In this document: positions 1-10,292 of the stretch, one piece after another | Layout: each line of letters opens with the position of its first letter | Position numbering within the stretch: the stretch's first letter is position 1 | Assembly (NCBI RefSeq): GCF_949987535.1 | Contig: NW_026645869.1 | Location: forward strand, 62,001 to 126,000 | Length of the DNA stretch: 64,000 bases | Direction of reading: 5' to 3' | Source: Balaenoptera acutorostrata | Lineage: Eukaryota; Chordata; Mammalia; Artiodactyla; Balaenopteridae | Notes under the pieces: generated by a model | The model's database searches: none | The model's input: only the letters and a program-made list of their open reading frames with translations | Told to the model about the DNA's origin: nothing | Made by a program: the position numbers and the translations under genes

Positions 1-1502
1 AAACCCAGAAGATGGTACACCGTGTGATCGGGAAAGGTTTCTAAAACGCACCTCATTTCTCATCTCCTTTGCTCGGGTTCGCCATTCCAGCCGATTTACT
101 AGCCATCTCCCTCCTTGGAGAATCAGCACCTTTAACCTCCTGTTCCGTACAGGTTGCAATTTGTCCTGAGGATGAACGGGAAGAGGGGGAACCAATGAGA
201 GACTAGCTCTAGGTGTTGGGACAGGCACAGGTCACTCTATTTTCCCATCAGGAAGAAGAATCAAGCACAAGCTCAGCCTGCCCCCCAGAACCAGAAGAGG
301 GCCTGAAGCAATCCTGCGCTTTTGCGGCCAGCTCCCAAAAAAGCGAGTTGAAAAATGGAGCTCAGGGGCACTGCAATTCACAAACCTGCAGAGTTTTAAA
401 TGATACCTCTCGTCCACAAATATATTAAGGGAAGGCAACGAAGAGGCTTTGAAAGCAAGGCAGAATTGCAGGAAACAGATTTCAGGAGGTAGATTCGAAT
501 CGCCTTGAAAGCACATGAAAAGCGGCAAAACGTGGACAATGATGCCCTTGGCCAACAAGGGCGAATGCGTTTTTTCCTGAATATATTCAGGAAAAAACGC
601 ATACGCCCTTTTTGGCCAACCAAGCAACCTGGAAAGGCCAATCAGCGCTCCAAAGAAGTCTCGCTTCCCAGCGGGCAAAAGGGCCATGGGGAAAAAAGTG
701 TCCAAACCAGAAATGCAGGACCGGCCATGGAGAAATGGGAGCCTTGCTACGCTGATGGGTGGGATGTAAATTGCCAACAGGCACTCCGGAGAAGTGTACG
801 GTGTGTTCTGAAACATCTAAAAACACAGCTTGGAGAGCATAGGGCACTTCCACTCATGGGCGTATAAATTGGGAAAACTAAAAATCAGCAAGACATAGGC
901 ACCCCAAAGTTTAGGGCTGCTCTGTTGACAAGAACCCCCACTTCATTACACCTTAAATATCCTAGGAAAGAGAAAAATGGATAAAGAAGTTGTGGTTCTC
1001 ATGTACAATGGAATATCACTCAGCCATGAAATCAACGTCATAAGGCTATTAGCAGCACGATGAGTGGATTTAGGTACGACGATTCTAAGTGAAATAAGTC
1101 ACACAGAAAAGACACTTATCATAAGATATCACTTAGAGAGGGAATGTAAAAACCGCTACACTTGAACTGAATTGCAAAACAGAACAGAGTCACACGTTTA
1201 GGAAACACACTATGGCTGCTGAACGGGAAAGGTGAGGTGGGGTGATGCATAAAACAAGGGTTTCAAATTAGCTCGGATACCGTTCCATAATCCCAATATG
1301 TAAGAGACAAGACCTATTCCTTTTTCAGTGAACTGGACTCAACACCCCCTATTCACTGCACAAGAATATATCTGACTAGTAAGAATCTTCAAACCTATGT
1401 ATTGATATCTCTCTGTAAGTGAGTCAAGGGGGTGTAAAGCGGCATAAACACAGCCGTGAAAAGCAGCTAAACCCCATTATAAAAATAAATTACTTTTCAA
1501 AA
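1..1502 (+). repeat. Satellite monomer M1 (5' part outside the window)
   Basis: Begins about 255 bp into the unit. It matches M5 exactly offset by 7,032 bp, sharing GGTTCTCATG near 993, GGCTATTAGC near 1044, a one-A deletion in GAAAAGACAC, CATAATCCC near 1289 and the two-mismatch palindrome at 548. I noticed only two differences from M5 (near 105 and 895). Derived CACTCCGG haplotype. Confidence 0.95.
548..619. repeat. Palindrome variant with two left-arm mismatches (M1 type)
   Basis: The left arm reads CCAACAAGGGCGAATGCG instead of CCAAAAAGGGCGTATGCG, while the right arm is unchanged, giving two mispairs. The identical pair of changes recurs only at 7580-7651 in M5, the four-monomer partner of M1. 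Confidence 0.95.
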
Positions 1503-1636
1503 CCCGTGAAACAAAGACAGTGAAAGAGAGAGAAATTCTTACAAAATTCGTTCAGGGGCTGTGATGCAACCTGGATTGACCATATCTAGACCCACAGCTG
1601 ATTGAGACATAAGGGTGGACACTCTTGGGGCTGCGA

Positions 1637-1656
1637 GGTTCGGTGAGGTTGGGTGA
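1637..1656 (+). repeat. Two-copy 10-bp direct repeat GGTTCGGTGA/GGTTGGGTGA (representative)
   Basis: Two adjacent 10-mers differ at one base. The pair recurs once per monomer. Some right-hand copies carry GGTTCGATGA in the first unit (M20, M25, M27, M28, M29). The motif is G-rich but too short to be a telomere-like tract. Confidence 0.75.
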
Positions 1657-1687
1657 GCCAACGCAGACCCTTTCAAGTAATACTGCA

Positions 1688-1710
1688 TGGTACCCATCCC
1701 ATGGGTCCCA
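1688..1710. repeat. Short stem-loop at the KpnI/NcoI-like site (representative)
   Basis: TGGTACCCAT, a CCC loop, then ATGGGTCCCA form a 10-bp inverted repeat with one mismatch. It recurs in every copy at the same offset (for example 3446-3468). M22 carries a change in the right arm (GGGTCACAA). No function is evident; it is a convenient phasing landmark. Confidence 0.8.
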
Positions 1711-2304
1711 AATCTCCAGGTTCAAGGGCATCTTCCTACGTCGAAAACAGGCATGAGAAACCCAGAAGATGGTACACCGTGTGATCAGGAAAGGTTTCTA
1801 AAACGCACCTCATTTCTCATCTCCTTTGCTCGGGTTCGCCATTCCAGCCGATTTACTAGCCATCTCCCTCCTTGGAGAATCAGCACCTTTAACCTCCTGT
1901 TCCGTACAGGTTGCAATTTGTCCTGAGGATGAAGGGGAAGAGGGGGAACCAATGAGAGACTAGCTCTAGGTGTTGGGACAGGCACAGTTCACTCTATTTT
2001 CCCATCAGGAAGAAGAATTAAGCACAAGCTCAGCCTGCCCCCCAGAACCAGAAGAGGGCCTGAAGCAATCCTGCGCTTTTGCGGCCAGCTCCCAAAAAAG
2101 CGAGTTGAAAAATGGAGCTCAGGGGCACTGCAATTCACAAACCTGCAGAGTTTTAAATGATACCTCTCGTCCACAAATATATTAAGGGAAGGCAACGAAG
2201 AGGCTTTGAAAGCAAGGCAGAATTGCAGGAAACAGATTTCAGGAGGTAGATTCGACTCGCCTTGAAAGCACATGAAAAGCGGCAAAACGTGGACAATGAT
2301 GCCC

Positions 2305-2376
2305 TTGGCCAAAAAGGGCGTATGCGTTTTTTCCTGAATATATTCAGGAAAAAACGCATACGCCCTTTTTGGCCAA
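2305..2376. repeat. Perfect 72-bp palindrome, 36-bp arms, no spacer (representative)
   Basis: The stretch from TTGGCCAAAAAGGG to CCCTTTTTGGCCAA is exactly its own reverse complement, with centre CCTGAATATATTCAGG. Flanking bases (C on both sides) do not pair, so the symmetry stops sharply. It lies inside the L1 ORF2 relic and has no L1 counterpart. Starts in all copies: 548, 2305, 4063, 5822, 7580, 9337, 11095, 12853, 14612, 16370, 18127, 19886, 21645, 23403, 25162, 26920, 28677, 30435, 32193, 33951, 35710, 37468, 39228, 40987, 42746, 44505, 46264, 48023, 49782, 51541, 53300, 55059, 56818, 58575, 60333, 62091, 63849. Each spans 72 bp. Perfect in 27 copies. It could extrude as a cruciform or fold as an RNA hairpin; neither can be shown from sequence. 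Confidence 0.97.
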
Positions 2377-2799
2377 CCAAGCAACCTGGAAAGGCCAATT
2401 AGCGCTCCAAAGAAGTCTCGCTTCCCAGCGGGCAAAAGGGCCATGGGGAAAAAAGTGTCCAAACCAGAAATGCAGGACCGGCCATGGAGAAATGGGAGCC
2501 TTGCTACGCTGATGGGTGGGATGTAAATTGCCAACAGGCACTCCGGAGAAGTGTACGGTGTGTTCTGAAACATCTAAAAACACAGTTTGGAGAGCATAGG
2601 GCACTTCCACTCATGGGCGTATAAATTGGGAAAACTAAAAATCAGCAAGACACAGGCACCCCAAAGTTTAGGGCTGCTCTGTGGACAAGAACCCCCACTT
2701 CATTACACCTTAAATATCCTAGGAAAGAGAAAAATGGATAAAGAAGTTGTGGTCCTCATGTACAATGGAATATCACTCAGCCATGAAATCAACGTCATA

Positions 2800-3260
2800 A
2801 GGCTAGTAGCAGCACGATGAGTGGATTTAGGTACGACGATTCTAAGTGAAATAAGTCACACAGAAAAAGACACTTATCATAAGATATCACTTCTAGAGGG
2901 AATGTAAAAACCGCTACACTTGAACTGAATTGCAAAACAGAACAGAGTCCCACGTTTAGGAAACACACTATGGCTGCTGAACGGGAAAGGTGAGGTGGGG
3001 TGATGCATAAAACAAGGGTTTCAAATTAGCTCAGATACCGTTCCATAAACCCAATATGTAAGAGACAAGACCTATTCCTTTTTCAGTGAACTGGACTCAA
3101 CACCCCCTATTCACCGCACAAGAATATATCTGACTAGTAAGAATCTTCAAACCTATGTATTGATATTTCTCTGTAAGTGAGTCAAGGGGGTGTAAAGCGG
3201 CATAAACACAGCTGTGAAAAGCAGCTAAACCCCATTATAAAACTAAATTACTTTTCAAAA
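2800..3260 (+). mobile_element. L1 3' UTR relic (representative copy, M2)
   Basis: After the ORF2 relic, the sequence follows a cetartiodactyl L1 3' UTR in order: GTGAAATAAGTCACACAGAA, GATATCACTT, GAACTGAATTGCAAAACAGA, GAGTCCCACGTTTAGGAAAC, CTATGGCTGCTGAACGGGAA, AGACAAGACCTATTCC, and finally CTAAACCCCATTATAAAA and CTTTTCAAAA. The closing A-run is very short, so any original poly(A) tail has gone. The ORF2/UTR boundary is approximate. Equivalent segments end at the 3' boundary of each complete monomer listed here. Confidence 0.75.
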
Positions 3261-4019
3261 CCCGTGAAACAAAGACAGTGAAAGAGAGAGAAATTCTTAC
3301 AAAATTCGTTCAGGGGCTGTGATGCAACCTGGATTGACCATATCTAGACCCACAGCTGATTGAGACATAAGGGTGGACACTCTTGGGGCTGAGAGGTTCG
3401 GTGAGGTTGGGTGAGCCAACGCAGACCCTTTCAAGTAATACTGCATGGTACCCATCCCATGGGTCCCAACTCTCCAGGTTCAAGGGCATCTTCCTACGTC
3501 GAAAACAGGCATGAGAAACCCAGAAGATGGTACACCGTGTGATCGGGAAAGGTTTCTAAAACGCACCTCATTTCTCATCTCCTTTGCTCGGGTTCGCCAT
3601 TCCAGCCGATTTACTAGCCATCTCCCTCCTTGGAGAATCAGCACCTTTAACCTCCTGTTCCGTACAGGTTGCAATTTGTCCTGAGGATGAAGGGGAAGAG
3701 GGGGAACCAATGAGAGACTAGCTCTAGGTGTTGGGACAGGCACAGGTCACTCTATTTTCCCATCAGGAAGAAGAATTAAGCACAAGCTCAGCCTGCCCCC
3801 CAGAACCAGAAGAGGGCCTGAAGCAATCCTGCGCTTTTGCGGCCAGCTCCCAAAAAAGCGAGTTGAAAAATGGAGCTCAGGGACACTGCAATTCACAAAC
3901 CTGCAGAGTTTTAAATGATACCTCTCGTCCACAAATATATTAAGGGAAGGCAACGAAGAGGCTTTGAAAGCAAGGCAGAATTGCAGGAAACAGATTTCAG
4001 GAGGTAGATTCGAATCGCC

Positions 4020-4358
4020 TTGAAAGCACATGAAAAGCGGCAAAACGTGGACAATGATGCCCTTGGCCAAAAAGGGCGTATGCCTTTTTTCCTGAATATA
4101 TTCAGGAAAAAACGCATACGCCCTTTTTGGCCAACCAAGCAACCTGGAAAGGCCAATCAGCGCTCCAAAGAGGTCTCGCTTCCCAGCGGGCAAAAGGGCC
4201 ATGCGGAAAAAAGTGTCCAAACCAGAAATGCAGGACCGGCCATGGAGAAATGGGAGCCTTGCTACGCTGATGGGTGGGATGTAAATTGCCAACAGCCACT
4301 CTGGAGAAGTGTACGGTGTGTTCTGAAACATCTAAAAAACACAGCTTGGAGAGCATAG
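4020..4358 (+). pseudogene. Relic of L1 ORF2 C-terminal region, interrupted by the palindrome
   Basis: This + strand frame stays open for 112 codons and still aligns by eye with the C-terminal part of L1 ORF2 protein. The AHEKRQNV start corresponds to the His-Met-Lys-Lys area before the palindrome. The segment after it ends in QPLWRSVRCVLKHLK, matching the conserved Q-P-L-W-K/R-S-V stretch near the ORF2 C-terminus. The palindrome contributes 24 codons in frame between these parts. The reverse transcriptase and endonuclease domains are absent because the element is 5'-truncated, and there is no upstream start context. It is a dead fragment, not a gene. The frame is open in many copies only because the copies are nearly identical; M2 (TAG near 2400), M21 and M17 break it. 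Confidence 0.75.
4063..4134. repeat. Palindrome variant with one left-arm G-to-C mismatch (M3 type)
   Basis: The left arm has GTATGCCTTTTTTCC where the perfect form has GTATGCGTTTTTTCC; the right arm still reads GGAAAAAACGCATAC. The same single change is present in M8 (12853), M10 (16370), M12 (19886), M13 (21645) and M16 (26920), but not in M7, the higher-order partner of M3. Confidence 0.95.
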
Positions 4359-5019
4359 GGCACTTCCACTCATGGCCGTATAAATTGGGAAAACTAAAAA
4401 TCAGCAAGACACAGGCACCCCAAAGTTTAGGGCTGCTCTGTGGACAAGAACCCCCACTTCATTACACCTTAAATATCCTAGGAAAGAGAAAAATGGATAA
4501 AGAAGTTGTGGTCCTCATGTACAATGGAATATCACTCAGCCATGAAATCAACGTCATAAGGCTAGTAGCAGCACGATGAGTGGATTTAGGTACGACGATT
4601 CTAAGTGAAATAAGTCACACAGAAAAAGACACTTATCATAAGATATCACTTAGACAGGGAATGTAAAAACCGCTACACTTGAACTGAATTGCAAAACAGA
4701 ACAGAGTCCCACGTTTAGGAAACACACTATGGCTGCTGAACGGGAAAGGTGAGGTGGGGTGATGCATAAAACAAGGGTTTCAAATTAGCTCAGATACCGT
4801 TCCATAAACCCAATATGTAAGAGACAAGACCTATTCCTTTTTCAGTGAACTGGACTCAACACCCCCTATTCACCGCACAAGAATATATCTGACTAGTAAG
4901 AATCTTCAAACCTATGTATTGATATCTCTCTGTAAGTGAGTCAAGGGGGTGTAAAGCGGCATAAACACAGCCGTGAAAAGCAGCTAAACCCCATTATAAA
5001 ACTAAATTACTTTTCAAAA

Positions 5020-6777
5020 CCCGTGAAACAAAGACAGTGAAAGCGAGAGAAATTCTTACAAAATTCGTTCAGGGGCTGTGATGCAACCTGGATTGACCAT
5101 ATCTAGACCCACAGCTGATTGAGACATAAGGGTGGACACTCTTGGGGCTGCGAGGTTCGGTGAGGTTGGGTGAGCCAACGCAGACCCTTTCAAGTAATAC
5201 TGCATGGTACCCATCCCATGGGTCCCAAATCTCCAGGTTCAAGGGCATCTTCCTACGTCGAAAACAGGCATGAGAAACCCAGAAGATGGTACACCGTGTG
5301 ATCGGGAAAGGTTTCTAAAACGCACCTCTTTTCTCATCTCCTTTGCTCGGGTTCGCCATTCCAGCCGATTTACTAGCCATCTCCCTCCTTGGAGAATCAG
5401 CACCTTTAACCTCCTGTTCCGTACAGGTTGCAATTTGTCCTGAGGATGAACGGGAAGAGGGGGAACCAATGAGAGACTAGCTCTAGGTGTTGGGACAGGC
5501 ACAGGTCACTCTATTTTCCCATCAGGAAGAAGAATCAAGCACAAGCTCAGCCTGCCCCCCAGAACCAGAAGAGGGCCTGAAGCAATCCTGCGCTTTTGCG
5601 GCCAGCTCCCAAAAAAGCGAGTTGAAAAATGGAGCTCAGGGGCACTGCAATTCACAAACCTGCAGAGTTTTAAATGATACCTCTCGTCCACAAATATATT
5701 AAGGGAAGGCAACGAAGAGGCTTTGAAAGCAAGGCAGAATTGCAGGAAACAGATTTCAGGAGGTAGATTCGAATCGCCTTGAAAGCACATGAAAAGCGGC
5801 AAAACGTGGACAATGATGCCCTTGGCCAAAAAGGGCGTATGCGTTTTTTCCTGAATATATTCAGGAAAAAACGCATACGCCCTTTTTGGCCAACCAAGCA
5901 ACCTGGAAAGGCCAATCAGCGCTCCAAAGAAGTCTCGCTTTCCAGCGGGCAAAAGGGCCATGGGGAAAAAAGTGTCCAAACCAGAAATGCAGGACCGGCC
6001 ATGGAGAAATGGGAGCCTTGCTACGCTGATGGGTGGGATGTAAATTGCCAACAGGCACTCCGGAGAAGTGTACGGTGTGTTCTGAAACATCTAAAAACAC
6101 AGCTTGGAGAGCATAGGGCACTTCCACTCATGGGCGTATAAATTGGGAAAACTAAAAATCAGCAAGACACAGGCACCCCAAAGTTTAGGGCTGCTCTGTT
6201 GACAAGAACCCCCACTTCATTACACCTTAAATATCCTAGGAAAGAGAAAAATGGATAAAGAAGTTGGGGTCCTCATGTACAATGGAATATCACTCAGCCA
6301 TGAAATCAACGTCATAAGGCTAGTAGCAGCACGATGAGTGGATTTAGGTACGACGATTCTAAGTGAAATAAGTCACACAGAAAAAGACACTTATCCTAAG
6401 ATATCACTTCTAGAGGGAATGTAAAAACCGCTACACTTGAACTGAATTGCAAAACAGAACAGAGTCCCACGTTTAGGAAACACACTATGGCTGCTGAACA
6501 GGAAAGGTGAGGTGGGGTGATGCATAAAACAAGGGTTTCAAATTAGCTCAGATACCGTTCCATAAACCCAATATGTAAGAGACAAGACCTATTCCTTTTT
6601 CAGTGAACTGGACTCAACACCCCCTATTCACCGCACAAGAATATATCTGACTAGTAAGAATCTTCAAACCTATGTATTGATATCTCTCTGTAAGTGAGTC
6701 AAGGGGGTGTAAAGCGGCATAAACACAGCCGTGAAAAGCAGCTAAACCCCATTATAAAAATAAATTACTTTTCAAAA
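5020..6777 (+). repeat. Satellite monomer M4
   Basis: 1,758 bp. Private changes: AAAGCGAGAG near 5040, CACCTCTTTTC near 5324, CTTTCCAGCGG near 5938. GTTGGGGTCC near 6264 recurs only in M21. CTTATCCTAAG and GAACAGGAAAGG near the 3' end recur in M19. Perfect palindrome at 5822. No clear partner in the four-monomer repeat. Confidence 0.95.
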
Positions 6778-8534
6778 CCCGTGAAACAAAGACAGTGAAA
6801 GAGAGAGAAATTCTTACAAAATTCGTTCAGGGGCTGTGATGCAACCTGGATTGACCATATCTAGACCCACAGCTGCTTGAGACATAAGGGTGGACACTCT
6901 TGGGGCTGAGAGGTTCGGTGAGGTTGGGTGAGCCAACGCAGACCCTTTCAAGTAATACTGCATGGTACCCATCCCATGGGTCCCAAATCTCCAGGTTCAA
7001 GGGCATCTTCCTACGTCGAAAACAGGCATGAGAAACCCAGAAGATGGTACACCGTGTGATCGGGAAAGGTTTCTAAAACGCACCTCATTTCTCATCTCCT
7101 TTGCTCGGGTTCGCCATTCCAGCCGATTTACTAGCTATCTCCCTCCTTGGAGAATCAGCACCTTTAACCTCCTGTTCCGTACAGGTTGCAATTTGTCCTG
7201 AGGATGAACGGGAAGAGGGGGAACCAATGAGAGACTAGCTCTAGGTGTTGGGACAGGCACAGGTCACTCTATTTTCCCATCAGGAAGAAGAATCAAGCAC
7301 AAGCTCAGCCTGCCCCCCAGAACCAGAAGAGGGCCTGAAGCAATCCTGCGCTTTTGCGGCCAGCTCCCAAAAAAGCGAGTTGAAAAATGGAGCTCAGGGG
7401 CACTGCAATTCACAAACCTGCAGAGTTTTAAATGATACCTCTCGTCCACAAATATATTAAGGGAAGGCAACGAAGAGGCTTTGAAAGCAAGGCAGAATTG
7501 CAGGAAACAGATTTCAGGAGGTAGATTCGAATCGCCTTGAAAGCACATGAAAAGCGGCAAAACGTGGACAATGATGCCCTTGGCCAACAAGGGCGAATGC
7601 GTTTTTTCCTGAATATATTCAGGAAAAAACGCATACGCCCTTTTTGGCCAACCAAGCAACCTGGAAAGGCCAATCAGCGCTCCAAAGAAGTCTCGCTTCC
7701 CAGCGGGCAAAAGGGCCATGGGGAAAAAAGTGTCCAAACCAGAAATGCAGGACCGGCCATGGAGAAATGGGAGCCTTGCTACGCTGATGGGTGGGATGTA
7801 AATTGCCAACAGGCACTCCGGAGAAGTGTACGGTGTGTTCTGAAACATCTAAAAACACAGCTTGGAGAGCATAGGGCACTTCCACTCATGGGCGTATAAA
7901 TTGGGAAAACTAAAAATCAGCAAGACACAGGCACCCCAAAGTTTAGGGCTGCTCTGTTGACAAGAACCCCCACTTCATTACACCTTAAATATCCTAGGAA
8001 AGAGAAAAATGGATAAAGAAGTTGTGGTTCTCATGTACAATGGAATATCACTCAGCCATGAAATCAACGTCATAAGGCTATTAGCAGCACGATGAGTGGA
8101 TTTAGGTACGACGATTCTAAGTGAAATAAGTCACACAGAAAAGACACTTATCATAAGATATCACTTAGAGAGGGAATGTAAAAACCGCTACACTTGAACT
8201 GAATTGCAAAACAGAACAGAGTCACACGTTTAGGAAACACACTATGGCTGCTGAACGGGAAAGGTGAGGTGGGGTGATGCATAAAACAAGGGTTTCAAAT
8301 TAGCTCGGATACCGTTCCATAATCCCAATATGTAAGAGACAAGACCTATTCCTTTTTCAGTGAACTGGACTCAACACCCCCTATTCACTGCACAAGAATA
8401 TATCTGACTAGTAAGAATCTTCAAACCTATGTATTGATATCTCTCTGTAAGTGAGTCAAGGGGGTGTAAAGCGGCATAAACACAGCCGTGAAAAGCAGCT
8501 AAACCCCATTATAAAAATAAATTACTTTTCAAAA
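6778..8534 (+). repeat. Satellite monomer M5
   Basis: 1,757 bp. Partner of M1 at 7,032 bp, carrying the same private variants and the same doubly mismatched palindrome (7580-7651). Private changes: CAGCTGCTTGAG near 6872 and CTAGCTATCTCC near 7131. Confidence 0.95.
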
Positions 8535-10292
8535 CCCGTGAAACAAAGACAGTGAAAGAGAGAGAAATTCTTACAAAATTCGTTCAGGGGCTGTGATGCA
8601 ACCTGGATTGACCATATCTAGACCCACAGCTGATTGAGACATAAGGGTGGACACTCTTGGGGCTGCGAGGTTCGGTGAGGTTGGGTGAGCCAACGCAGAC
8701 CCTTTCAAGTAATACTGCATGGTACCCATCCCATGGGTCCCAAATCTCCAGGTTCAAGGGCATCTTCCTACGTCGAAAACAGGCATGAGAAACCCAGAAG
8801 ATGGTACACCGTGTGATCGGGAAAGGTTTCTAAAACGCACCTCATTTCTCATCTCCTTTGCTCGGGTTCGCCATTCCAGCCGATTTACTAGCCATCTCCC
8901 TCCTTGGAGAATCAGCACCTTTAACCTCCTGTTCCGTACAGGTTGCAATTTGTCCTGAGGATGAAGGGGAAGAGGGGGAACCAATGAGAGACTAGCTCTA
9001 GGTGTTGGGACAGGCACAGTTCACTCTATTTTCCCATCAGGAAGAAGAATTAAGCACAAGCTCAGCCTGCCCCCCAGAACCAGAAGAGGGCCTGAAGCAA
9101 TCCTGCGCTTTTGCGGCCAGCTCCCAAAAAAGCGAGTTGAAAAATGGAGCTCAGGGGCACTGCAATTCACAAACCTGCAGAGTTTTAAATGATACCTCTC
9201 GTCCACAAATATATTAAGGGAAGGCAACGAAGAGGCTTTGAAAGCAAGGCAGAATTGCAGGAAACAGATTTCAGGAGGTAGATTCGACTCGCCTTGAAAG
9301 CACATGAAAAGCGACAAAACGTGGACAATGATGCCCTTGGCCAAAAAGGGCGTATGCGTTTTTTCCTGAATATATTCAGGAAAAAACGCATACGCCCTTT
9401 TTGGCCAACCAAGCAACCTGGAAAGGCCAATCAGCGCTCCAAAGAAGTCTCGCTTCCCAGCGGGCAAAAGGGCCATGGGGAAAAAAGTGTCCAAACCAGA
9501 AATGCAGGACCGGCCATGGAGAAATGGGAGCCTTGCTACGCTGATGGGTGGGATGTAAATTGCCAACAGGCACTCCGGAGAAGTGTACGGTGTGTTCTGA
9601 AACATCTAAAAACACAGTTTGGAGAGCATAGGGCACTTCCACTCATGGGCGTATAAATTGGGAAAACTAAAAATCAGCAAGACACAGGCACCCCAAAGTT
9701 TAGGGCTGCTCTGTGGACAAGAACCCCCACTTCATTACACCTTAAATATCCTAGGAAAGAGAAAAATGGATAAAGAAGTTGTGGTCCTCATGTACAATGG
9801 AATATCACTCAGCCATGAAATCAACGTCATAAGGCTAGTAGCAGCACGATGAGTGGATTTAGGTACGACGATTCTAAGTGAAATAAGTCACACAGAAAAA
9901 GACACTTATCATAAGATATCACTTCTAGAGGGAATGTAAAAACCGCTACACTTGAACTGAATTGCAAAACAGAACAGAGTCCCACGTTTAGGAAACACAC
10001 TATGGCTGCTGAACGGGAAAGGTGAGGTGGGGTGATGCATAAAACAAGGGTTTCAAATTAGCTCAGATACCGTTCCATAAACCCAATATGTAAGAGACAA
10101 GACCTATTCCTTTTTCAGTGAACTGGACTCAACACCCCCTATTCACCGCACAAGAATATATCTGACTAGTAAGAATCTTCAAACCTATGTATTGATATTT
10201 CTCTGTAAGTGAGTCAAGGGGGTGTAAAGCGGCATAAACACAGCTGTGAAAAGCAGCTAAACCCCATTATAAAACTAAATTACTTTTCAAAA
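8535..10292 (+). repeat. Satellite monomer M6
   Basis: 1,758 bp. Partner of M2 (CACAGTTCAC, ATTCGACTCGCC). Differs by AAGCGACAAAAC near 9309 and by lacking the M2 CCAATTAGCG change. Perfect palindrome at 9337. Confidence 0.95.

Larger units (their letters stand above)
1503..3260 (+). mobile_element. Reference monomer: decayed 5'-truncated L1 3' end (ORF2 relic, palindrome, 3' UTR)
   Basis: Read 5' to 3', this copy follows the order of a cetartiodactyl L1 3' half as I remember it. Landmarks are CTGCATGGTACC at about 1684, AAACAGGCATGAGAAACCCAG near 1745, CGCTTTTGCGGCC near 2074, AGCACATGAAAAG near 2269, GGATGTAAATTGCCAACAG near 2519, CACTTCCACTCATGGGCGTA near 2602, AATGGATAAAGAAG near 2733, TACAATGGAATATCACTCAG at 2761, AAGTGAAATAAGTCACACAG near 2845, and a final TAAATTACTTTTCAAAA ending at 3260. 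About 375 codons of distal ORF2 plus a ~500-bp 3' UTR plus the 72-bp palindrome adds up to nearly the observed monomer length, so one truncated L1 plus one insertion can account for the unit. Divergence is high. Similarity is weakest in the first ~200 bp. The same structure holds in every copy. Confidence 0.8.
1503..3260 (+). repeat. Satellite monomer M2
   Basis: 1,758 bp. Shares CACAGTTCAC near 1983 and ATTCGACTCGCC near 2250 only with M6, its four-monomer partner. Private changes are GTGATCAGG near 1782 and CCAATTAGCG near 2396. Perfect palindrome at 2305. Derived CACTCCGG haplotype. Confidence 0.95.
3261..5019 (+). repeat. Satellite monomer M3
   Basis: 1,759 bp. Shares CCCAACTCTCC near 3466 and AGGGACACTG near 3880 with M7. 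It differs from M7 by the palindrome mismatch at 4063, CATGGCCGTA near 4373 and TAGACAGGG near 4652. L1-like CACTCTGG haplotype with a six-A run after it. Confidence 0.95.

Noticed and set aside
232..816. Recurring 194-residue minus-strand ORF as a gene
   Set aside because: It is antisense to an L1 ORF2 relic, shows no recognisable domain, is repeated only because the satellite is, and is truncated in M8, M11, M17 and M21 without consequence.
505..867. Recurring 112-120-residue plus-strand ORF as a gene
   Set aside because: It is a fragment of the L1 ORF2 C-terminus with a palindrome inserted; no catalytic domain, no start context, and broken in several copies.
1637..1656. GGTTCGGTGA/GGTTGGGTGA as telomeric or interstitial telomere repeat
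   Set aside because: Only two 10-bp units per monomer and no TTAGGG phase.
1687..1926. Recurring 71-, 79-, 87- and 101-residue ORFs
   Set aside because: Short overlapping frames on both strands of the same satellite, with no coding signature or homology that I recognise.
2244..2260. GATTCGAATCGCC as a tRNA-type B box / Pol III promoter
   Set aside because: It is close to a B-box sequence, but no A box is visible at the right distance and the stretch corresponds to L1 ORF2.
2305..2376. Palindrome as a MITE or other DNA transposon insertion
   Set aside because: I see no target-site duplication (left flank GATGCCC, right flank CCAAGC) and do not recognise the termini; left open in the main finding pending a database search.
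2305..2376. Palindrome as a bacterial rho-independent terminator or plasmid origin
   Set aside because: Superficially hairpin-like with T-runs, but everything around it is mammalian L1-derived satellite DNA.
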